From JAUXIQ01 sp030620925 [NCBI: Nitrospinota bacterium] (lineage in GTDB: Bacteria; JAUXIQ01), in the NCBI GenBank assembly GCA_030620925.1, contig JAUXIQ010000163.1:1-5407 (forward strand): 5,407 bases of DNA. Reading direction: 5' to 3'. Every line of letters begins with the position of its first letter. The stretch's first letter is position 1. This document shows positions 1 through 4,536 of the stretch, one piece after another. The translations under genes were made by a program, and so were the position numbers. Under the pieces are notes generated by a model. The model was not told where the DNA came from. It searched no databases and was given only the letters and a program-made list of their open reading frames with translations.

Positions 1-464
1 ACGTCGAAGCCGGCGAATATGGGGATAACCACCAACCCGTAGAGGGCCGCCGGGAGGTTGGTGTTCACCATTTGGGCAAGCTTGTTGGCCTTCCCTTCTA
101 TGGTCAGCGATTCGCCCTCCAGTTTCTCATAATGCTCGAGTTCAGTCTGAAAGAGCTTGACCATTTCCATGCAAGGCCCGGCCGCCCCGGCTATGGCGAT
201 GGCCGAGTATTCGTCGGCTTTGTAGACTTTTTCAATTTTCTTGGAGGCTACCTGAAACCCCTCTACGGCCATCTTATCCCCCGCTATGACCACTCCCCCA
301 TCGAAACTGAGGGCCAGCACCGTGGTGCCTTCGGTGGGTTTAAAATCGACCGGTGGCGGCGGGTTGCGCTGATCGTAAAAGGACGGAAGGATATGGGAAT
401 GTTCCTTCCTCAACAGTTCGAAGAAGCTGGAACCGTTATACCCTCCTGGTCCGGGCAGTTTCAT
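1..464 (-). CDS. prcB: 20S proteasome beta subunit, 3' end outside window (partial)
   Basis: This is the catalytic subunit of the bacterial 20S proteasome core, an N-terminal-threonine hydrolase in the cytoplasm. I translated it from the reverse strand; 154 complete codons are visible and the frame runs off position 1. A propeptide of 46 residues (proline-rich near its end, NPPPPVDF) finishes in PTEG. The mature protein would begin TTVLALSFDGGVVIAGD. Counting the first Thr as 1, Asp17 and Lys33 fall exactly where the family's active-site residues lie. AIAIAGAAG and the stretch ELEHYEKLEGESLTIEGK match actinobacterial PrcB closely. The start ATG (464–462) overlaps the pup stop as ATGA, with an AGGGGAGG ribosome binding site at 468–475. 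An alpha subunit is excluded by the propeptide and threonine N-terminus. The C-terminal part of the family is missing because of the window edge, not truncation. Confidence 0.96.
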   Translation of the reverse strand, partial: MKLPGPGGYNGSSFFELLRKEHSHILPSFYDQRNPPPPVDFKPTEGTTVLALSFDGGVVIAGDKMAVEGFQVASKKIEKVYKADEYSAIAIAGAAGPCMEMVKLFQTELEHYEKLEGESLTIEGKANKLAQMVNTNLPAALYGLVVIPIFAGFD

Positions 465-751
465 TCGCCTCCCCTTTGGATATAGTTCTTGACGAATTCC
501 TCGGCGTTTTCTTCGAGCACTTCGTCTATCTCATCGATGACTCGGTCCATATCTCCCTTGAGCTGTTCTGCTTTTTCCGAGACATCTGCACTGGGGGCGG
601 TTTCCTCGGTGGTCTTCTCAGTCTCGGTCTTTTTGGTAGTGCTCCGCCGTTGTTCGGGAGAGGCGCTCACCGCATTTCCCCACCACCCGGTTTTATCAGA
701 GGCCGGAGAAGGCAATACCTTTTTGTCCTGCCGCGATGTTTCCCAAACCAT
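461..751 (-). CDS. pup: Prokaryotic ubiquitin-like protein Pup, ends in Gly-Gly-Glu
   Basis: Pup is the small, largely disordered tag that is ligated through its C-terminal glutamate to lysines of proteins bound for the proteasome. The 96-residue product ends with the family signature: DEIDEVLEENAEEFVKNY at 73–90, then IQRGGE. It ends in Glu, so it is ready for ligation without deamidation. Residues 57–90 correspond to the segment that becomes helical on ARC/Mpa. The N-terminal part is hydrophilic, rich in Thr, Lys and Glu, but contains an odd GWWGN cluster at 22–26. Typical Pups are about 60–70 residues, so this one has roughly 30 extra N-terminal residues. ATG at 751 is preferred because AAAGGAG lies 7 nt upstream. 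An in-frame GTG at 670 would give a canonical 69-residue form. It has its own promoter and overlaps prcB by 4 nt. Confidence 0.95.
   Translation of the reverse strand: MVWETSRQDKKVLPSPASDKTGWWGNAVSASPEQRRSTTKKTETEKTTEETAPSADVSEKAEQLKGDMDRVIDEIDEVLEENAEEFVKNYIQRGGE
468..475 (-). promoter_or_regulatory. Ribosome binding site of prcB inside the pup C-terminal codons
   Basis: AGGGGAGG ends 3 nt before the prcB ATG, with the GGAG core 4 nt away. It lies within the codons for the final Arg-Gly-Gly of Pup (AGG GGA GGC GAA TGA), so the same bases encode the tag's conjugation tail and recruit ribosomes to prcB. Together with the ATGA overlap this points to translational coupling. Confidence 0.7.
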
Positions 752-758
752 GTCCTGA

Positions 759-765
759 CTCCTTT
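759..765 (-). promoter_or_regulatory. Ribosome binding site of pup (decides the start)
   Basis: AAAGGAG on the minus strand, 7 nt before ATG 751, is close to the ideal Shine–Dalgarno sequence. It is the main reason to accept the long form of Pup rather than the internal GTG at 670, whose upstream G-rich stretch is a poorer match. Confidence 0.8.
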
Positions 766-791
766 CAGGGAACGTCTACTTCTTTTCGAGG

Positions 792-820
792 ATTATAACC
801 GCAGCTTCCGACAGGCTGAA
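792..820 (-). promoter_or_regulatory. Probable sigma70-type promoter of pup–prcB
   Basis: On the minus strand a perfect -10 hexamer TATAAT (792–797) is preceded at 17 bp by TTCAGC (815–820), a weak -35. Transcription would start near 785, giving a leader of about 35 nt before ATG 751. The -35 region lies in one arm of a perfect palindrome (815–834), so a bound regulator could compete with RNA polymerase. No transcript data are available; the call rests on the hexamers and their spacing. Confidence 0.6.
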
Positions 821-834
821 ACGGACGTTTCAGC
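815..834. repeat. Perfect 20-bp palindrome, candidate operator
   Basis: GCTGAAACG, two bases (GA), CGTTTCAGC: nine-base arms with perfect dyad symmetry. It overlaps the -35 element of the pup promoter, the usual placing for a repressor or for an activator near -35. No T-run follows on either strand, so it is unlikely to be an intrinsic terminator. If it were transcribed from dop read-through it would instead form a hairpin, so an RNA role (processing or stability) cannot be excluded. Confidence 0.65.
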
Positions 835-955
835 AAAGTTGGAAAGCGGGATTTCAAGATACTACTAAAATATATATATTATCACAATTTTATCCAGTGC
901 ACCATACGAAAGTGGCTTCTGCCTTGATTGCGGGGGGGTTACGGAGGTTTCTTAT

Positions 956-2440
956 TCAGGCAAGCAGGTTACGGATGAGCGTTTTTGCATCGGGAGAGGA
1001 CTCAATGAGCTCTTCCACGAGCATTTGAGTGCCTCTGGTCGGTTCGGCCATCATTATGCGCTTGACGTTGTTATCGTCCAGGCTGAAGGAGATTGAGTCC
1101 CAGTTGATACCGAAGATTTCCTTGCCGTATTTTCTTTGACAGGTGCCCCGGAAGTAAGCCCTGGTATCGCTGGGAGGGTCTGTAATGGCAGGCGCTATAT
1201 CACTGTCGTCCAGAACTCTGCGCACCTGCCCCCGCTTGTCGAGGAGATGATAAAGCCCTCTGGCCTTGCGAATATCGTGGTATTGCAGGTCCAGCATGGC
1301 CACTCGAGGGTTATCCCAGGCCAGAGAGTGCCTGCTCATGTAATTTGTTATAAGATTTTTCTTGATGATCCAATCGATCTCCTGACACAGTTCCATGGGC
1401 TCCTTTTCCAGCTTGCCCAACACGTACTCCCATTCCTTCAGCACCATGGGTGCGAATTTGTCGTCCTCTTGTTGCTGGCAATATTTCACTGCCAGGTCCA
1501 GGTACTCTTTCTGTATTTCCACCGCGGTGAAATAGTTTCCCTTGGTTAACTTCAGTTTTTTCTTGCAGGTGGTATCGTGAGAGACCTGAACCATAGCTTT
1601 TACGGGGCTGTCCAGACATAATTCCTTTTGTATGAAGTTGTCTTCTATCATGGAGAGCATGATGGCGGTAGTGCCCGCTTTGAGCAGGGTGGTGTATTCG
1701 GACATGTTGGAATCGCCCACGATGACGTGAAGGCGACGGTATTTGGTTCTGTCGGCGTGTGGTTCGTCTCTGGTGTTGATGATGGGGCGTTTGGCCATGG
1801 TATCCAGGCCCACGTCGGTCTCGAAGAAATCGGCCCTCTGCGATATTTGGTAGTCCACCGGGGGTGCATTGTTTTCGGAGCCCACTTTCCCCGCACCGGT
1901 GAAAACCTGCCGGGTGACCAGGAAGGGAATGAGCTCCCTGCTGATCTTATCGAACGGGATTTCTCTGTCCATGAGATAGTTTTCATGGTATCCGTAGCTG
2001 TTCCCCTTCTGGTCGCTGTTGTTTTTGTAGACCAGGATGGCCTTGTCCTGGGGCAGGAGAGCGTTGGACCGCGTTAAACTGATTTCGAGAATGTTTTCAC
2101 CGGCTTTTTCGTAGCGCACGAGGTCGATGACATTGGAACATTCGGGCGTGGAGTATTCCGGGTGAGCGTGGTCCACGTAATACCGGGCTCCGTTGGTGAG
2201 GGTCTTGTTGAGGGCGGTGTTTTCCTCCTGGGTGGGAGGAGTTTGTTCATGGTCGATGATGAAGCCGCGGGCGTCGTTAAGGGGGCTTTCCTGGTCGTAG
2301 TCCCATAAGATATTACTGGATTGAGGGGGCAAGAAGTTGTTTACCAGCAGGATGGAATTGGTAATCGGGTCGAAGTCCGGTTCACCGGGTACTATTATTC
2401 CGTATTCGGTTTCAGTACCCATTATTTTTTCTACGGCCAT
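956..2440 (-). CDS. dop: Pup deamidase/depupylase Dop
   Basis: Dop is a cytoplasmic ATP-binding enzyme of the carboxylate-amine ligase (glutamine-synthetase-like) fold. It hydrolyses the isopeptide bond between Pup and substrate, and deamidates Pup that ends in Gln. The 494 residues match the family length. Visible motifs: GTETEYG (8–14, metal/ATP-binding Glu), WDYDQESPLNDARGF (46–60), which fits the Dop-specific loop, YVDHAHPEYS (88–97) with the catalytic Asp at 90, YKNNSDQKGNSYGYHENYL (138–156), and INTRDEPHAD (221–230). The loop argues for Dop rather than the ligase PafA. However, several stretches (IVGDSNMSEYTTLLK, EIDWIIKKNL, LDLQYHDIRKARGL) read more like PafA. ATG 2440 is the start, with only a weak purine-rich site just upstream; Met7 (2422) is a less likely alternative. 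It lies 53 bp after arc, probably in the same transcript. Confidence 0.93.
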   Translation of the reverse strand: MAVEKIMGTETEYGIIVPGEPDFDPITNSILLVNNFLPPQSSNILWDYDQESPLNDARGFIIDHEQTPPTQEENTALNKTLTNGARYYVDHAHPEYSTPECSNVIDLVRYEKAGENILEISLTRSNALLPQDKAILVYKNNSDQKGNSYGYHENYLMDREIPFDKISRELIPFLVTRQVFTGAGKVGSENNAPPVDYQISQRADFFETDVGLDTMAKRPIINTRDEPHADRTKYRRLHVIVGDSNMSEYTTLLKAGTTAIMLSMIEDNFIQKELCLDSPVKAMVQVSHDTTCKKKLKLTKGNYFTAVEIQKEYLDLAVKYCQQQEDDKFAPMVLKEWEYVLGKLEKEPMELCQEIDWIIKKNLITNYMSRHSLAWDNPRVAMLDLQYHDIRKARGLYHLLDKRGQVRRVLDDSDIAPAITDPPSDTRAYFRGTCQRKYGKEIFGINWDSISFSLDDNNVKRIMMAEPTRGTQMLVEELIESSPDAKTLIRNLLA

Positions 2441-2493
2441 ACTCTTTTCTCGATATGCAGCCTGCAGGAGGTAGACCTATTGTTTCACCATCT
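2441..2493. other. arc–dop spacer
   Basis: This 53-bp gap has no terminator-like hairpin with a T-run and no convincing promoter hexamers, which supports cotranscription of arc and dop. It contains the 8-bp palindrome CCTGCAGG, which I take to be incidental. Confidence 0.5.
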
Positions 2494-4320
2494 CTACAGG
2501 TACTGCCCCGGTTCTATGTTCTCTATATTTTTGGCCAGGGGCTCTGCGCCGCGTATGAGGGTTCGGATGTTGACTATCCGCTCTCCTTTCTTGCCCGCTA
2601 TCTTGGACCAATCGTCGGGATTGGTGGTATTGGGTAGGTCTTCGTTTCCCTTGAATTCGTCTTTCACGGCGTCCTCGAGGTCCGAGTATTTAATGCCCTT
2701 TTCCCCGCCGGTTATGTAGCGTTTGAGGGCGTTCTTCTTGGCCCTGGAGACTATGTTGTGGATCATGGCCCCGCTTGAGAAGTCCTTGAAGTAGAAGATT
2801 TCCTTATCTCCCCGGGCGTAGGTTACTTCCAGAAACTGGTTCTGCTCCGAGGTGCTGTACATATAATCGGCCACCTTTTTTATGAGATGTTCAACGGTGG
2901 CCTGCCGGTCGTTATCGAAATTCGAGAGAACCTCCTCATGTATGGGAATCTCAGGGACCAGGTACTTGCTTAAAATATCTACTGCCCCCACCTTATCGGG
3001 GCGGTCTACCTTTATCTTGAGATCGAGCCTGCCCGGGCGCAAAACTGCCGGGTCTATGAGATCCTGACGGTTGCTGGCGCCTATCACTATAACGTTTTTA
3101 AGTGCTTCCAGGCCGTCAATTTCGGAGAGGAACTGGGCCACCACAGTCACCTCCATGTCTGAGGAGATGCCTGAACCCCTGACTCTGAACAGGGAGTCCA
3201 CTTCATCGAAGAAGACGATTACCGGGGTGTTTTCGTCTGCGCGCTCCTTGGCTTTTTTGAAAACCTCTCTGATTTTGTGCTCCGTCTCGCCGACGTACTT
3301 GTTCAGGAGTTCCGGCCCTTTGATGTTGAGGAAGTAGCTTTTGGCTTTCTTCCCCGTCTTGGCTTCTATCCTGTTGGCGAGGCTGTTGGCTACAGCCTTG
3401 GCTATCATGGTCTTTCCGCAGCCGGGAGGTCCGTAAAGGAGTATCCCTTTGGGGGGCAGGAGCTGGTGCTCCTCGAATTCTTTGGGGTACAGGTAGGGAA
3501 GTTCGATGCCGTCCTTGAGGGTCTCTATCTGCTCGTCCAGGCCTCCGATGTCTTTGTAAGTGACCTCTGGTATCTCTTCCAACACCACCTCTTCCACTCT
3601 GGATTTGGGCAGCCGCTCGAAAGCGTAACTGGAGGAGGGGTCTATGAGGAGCATGTCTCCGATTTTGAGCTCCATTTCGATGAGCATCCCTGAGAGATGG
3701 ACCACCCGTTCTTCATCGGCCCGGCAGATTACGATGGCCCGGTCGCCTTCCAGAAAGTCTTTTATCTGCCCCGCTTCGCCCTCGGTTATAAAATCCGCGT
3801 AGTCGATGACGTTGTACGCCTCGTTCAGCACCAGTTGCTGCCCTTCCAGGAGGCTTTCGACCTCCACCTTGGAGTGGACGTTTACTTTGATGGTTTTACC
3901 GTCCAGGCACACGTCCACCGTCCCGTCCTTGTTGAAGCGCTTAAATATTGCGTAACTGTTGGGGGGTGAGCAGAGCTTTTCCACTTCCTTCTTCAGCTCT
4001 TCCATCTGCGCTTTCGCTCTGTTAAGAGCGCCGACCAGCCTTTCGTTCTGTTTCCTGCCTTTATGGAGCTGTTCGTTGTTCTGGTGATATTTCCTCTTCA
4101 GCACCTCGAACTCGCTCAGGGTTCGCTGAAGGTGACTCATAAGCTCCTTGCTTTCACCCTCCAGAAACTGCACTTGTTCTTGCAGTTCTCTGATGGTTTC
4201 TTCGTATTCCTTGATACGTTCTTGGAAGGAGGCTTCTGCTTTGGAACTGTGCAGGCTAAATTTTCTCAGTTTGTCTTTCATAAACCCCTTCTTTTCAGGA
4301 CTGTTTCGGTAGTTTTCCAT
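2494..4320 (-). CDS. arc: Proteasome-associated AAA+ ATPase ARC/Mpa
   Basis: This hexameric unfoldase recognises pupylated proteins and feeds them into the 20S core. The 608 residues show the full domain order. A coiled coil (about 28–117) binds Pup, and two OB-type beta domains follow (about 120–248). The AAA module (about 250–455) has Walker A GPPGCGKT (297–304), a pore loop KYVG (341–344), Walker B VIVFFDE (367–373), sensor-1 Asn417, and arginine-finger candidates Arg428 and Arg431 in LRPGR. The C-terminus is GQYL, identical to the mycobacterial Mpa tail that docks on the proteasome. The 4320 ATG lacks a clear ribosome binding site. ATG 4281 (Met14) is preceded by AAGAAGGGG and may be the real start, giving 595 residues; nothing conserved would be lost. 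An extended -10 promoter lies just upstream, and dop follows after 53 bp. Confidence 0.97.
   Translation of the reverse strand: MENYRNSPEKKGFMKDKLRKFSLHSSKAEASFQERIKEYEETIRELQEQVQFLEGESKELMSHLQRTLSEFEVLKRKYHQNNEQLHKGRKQNERLVGALNRAKAQMEELKKEVEKLCSPPNSYAIFKRFNKDGTVDVCLDGKTIKVNVHSKVEVESLLEGQQLVLNEAYNVIDYADFITEGEAGQIKDFLEGDRAIVICRADEERVVHLSGMLIEMELKIGDMLLIDPSSSYAFERLPKSRVEEVVLEEIPEVTYKDIGGLDEQIETLKDGIELPYLYPKEFEEHQLLPPKGILLYGPPGCGKTMIAKAVANSLANRIEAKTGKKAKSYFLNIKGPELLNKYVGETEHKIREVFKKAKERADENTPVIVFFDEVDSLFRVRGSGISSDMEVTVVAQFLSEIDGLEALKNVIVIGASNRQDLIDPAVLRPGRLDLKIKVDRPDKVGAVDILSKYLVPEIPIHEEVLSNFDNDRQATVEHLIKKVADYMYSTSEQNQFLEVTYARGDKEIFYFKDFSSGAMIHNIVSRAKKNALKRYITGGEKGIKYSDLEDAVKDEFKGNEDLPNTTNPDDWSKIAGKKGERIVNIRTLIRGAEPLAKNIENIEPGQYL
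4285..4293 (-). promoter_or_regulatory. Candidate ribosome binding site for an internal arc start at 4281
   Basis: AAGAAGGGG on the minus strand sits 3 nt before the in-frame ATG at 4281. The upstream ATG at 4320 is preceded only by GATGACGGATA. The spacing here is short, so the choice between the two starts remains open. Confidence 0.4.
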
Positions 4321-4375
4321 TATCCGTCATCTTTATTCCAGGGATTATTAATACTGACGACTGTCTGGTTGCCAT

Positions 4376-4405
4376 AGTATAGCACTCGTTAATATTATCG
4401 AACAA
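4376..4405 (-). promoter_or_regulatory. Probable promoter of arc–dop (extended -10)
   Basis: On the minus strand TATACT (4376–4381) is preceded directly by TGC, forming an extended -10 element. TTGTTC (4400–4405) lies 18 bp upstream as a weak -35, which an extended -10 can tolerate. The start would be near 4369, with a leader of about 48 nt before ATG 4320. The spacer contains the imperfect palindrome CGTTAATATTATCG (4387–4400), and the -35 touches the arm of an inverted repeat at 4404–4411. Confidence 0.55.
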
Positions 4406-4480
4406 CACGGGCATCAATCTTAAAAAAAGATGGCTATTTGTGAGGCGGCGATCCATCCTCTGACCATAACCACCCGTGTT
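4404..4480. repeat. Inverted repeat enclosing the terminator
   Basis: AACACGGG (4404–4411) and CCCGTGTT (4473–4480) are perfect 8-base inverted copies flanking the whole terminator hairpin and T-run. Two bases of one copy are shared with the base of the terminator stem. The copy at 4404–4411 touches the -35 of the arc promoter. It could be a paired protein-binding site or an outer RNA stem formed only on read-through transcripts. Confidence 0.5.
4422..4474 (-). terminator. Intrinsic terminator between the M16 gene and arc
   Basis: Read on the minus strand, GGTGGTTAT (4466–4474) pairs with ATAGCCATC (4429–4437) over nine positions, two of them G·U in RNA. The loop carries a further GAGG/CCTC stem. 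Seven T residues follow immediately (4422–4428). No T-run follows on the plus strand, so it acts in the direction of the genes. It should end transcription of the M16 gene and insulate arc, or attenuate transcripts that begin just upstream. Confidence 0.65.
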
Positions 4481-4485
4481 CTATA

Positions 4486-4513
4486 AATTTAACATATTTC
4501 ACCGTCTCGTCAA
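4486..4513 (-). promoter_or_regulatory. Possible second promoter upstream of the terminator
   Basis: TTGACG (4508–4513) and TAAATT (4486–4491), 16 bp apart on the minus strand, resemble -35 and -10 elements (5 and 4 of 6 matches). A start near 4479 would produce an RNA beginning at the inverted-repeat arm and meeting the terminator within about 60 nt. This is an AT-rich stretch, so chance matches are likely and confidence is low. Confidence 0.3.
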
Positions 4514-4536
4514 TATTCAATATTTTTCTGATGGCG

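Larger units (their letters stand above)
752..955. other. Intergenic region between dop and pup
   Basis: This 204-bp gap holds the pup ribosome binding site (759–765), the pup promoter (792–820) and the palindrome (815–834). It also has a very AT-rich tract (about 866–892, including TATATATATT on the plus strand) and a G7 run (932–938, plus strand). I see no convincing terminator after dop and no coding signal. Read-through from dop into pup is therefore possible in addition to the local promoter. Confidence 0.6.

Noticed and set aside
72-485. Plus-strand open frame of 137 codons, and another at 353–868
   Set aside because: They lie antisense to prcB and pup, whose translations match known families. 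The plus-strand products show no recognisable domain.
815-834. Palindrome read as a terminator of dop
   Set aside because: No T-run follows the hairpin on the minus strand (the next bases are CTGTCGG), and it coincides with a promoter -35.
850-895. Second promoter in the dop–pup gap: TTGTGA, 17 bp, TAGTAT on the minus strand near the TATATATATT tract
   Set aside because: The -10 matches only 4 of 6 positions and the tract is so AT-rich that such pairs are expected by chance. The TATAAT element closer to pup is much better.
1136-2077. Long plus-strand open frames opposite dop
   Set aside because: They are antisense shadows of a strongly conserved enzyme, and their products resemble no family I recognise.
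956-2440. Calling this gene pafA (Pup ligase)
   Set aside because: The WDYDQESPLNDARGF loop, the YVDHAHPEYS context and its place between arc and pup fit Dop, although some stretches are PafA-like.
3277-4377. Plus-strand open frames opposite arc (3277–3693, 3697–3969, 4063–4377)
   Set aside because: The minus strand encodes an intact ARC ATPase with all AAA motifs. The plus-strand frames are composition-driven and lack a supported start.
4511-4524. Tandem CAATATT repeat
   Set aside because: Two copies of a 7-base AT-rich word after the M16 stop; too short to support an element or array.
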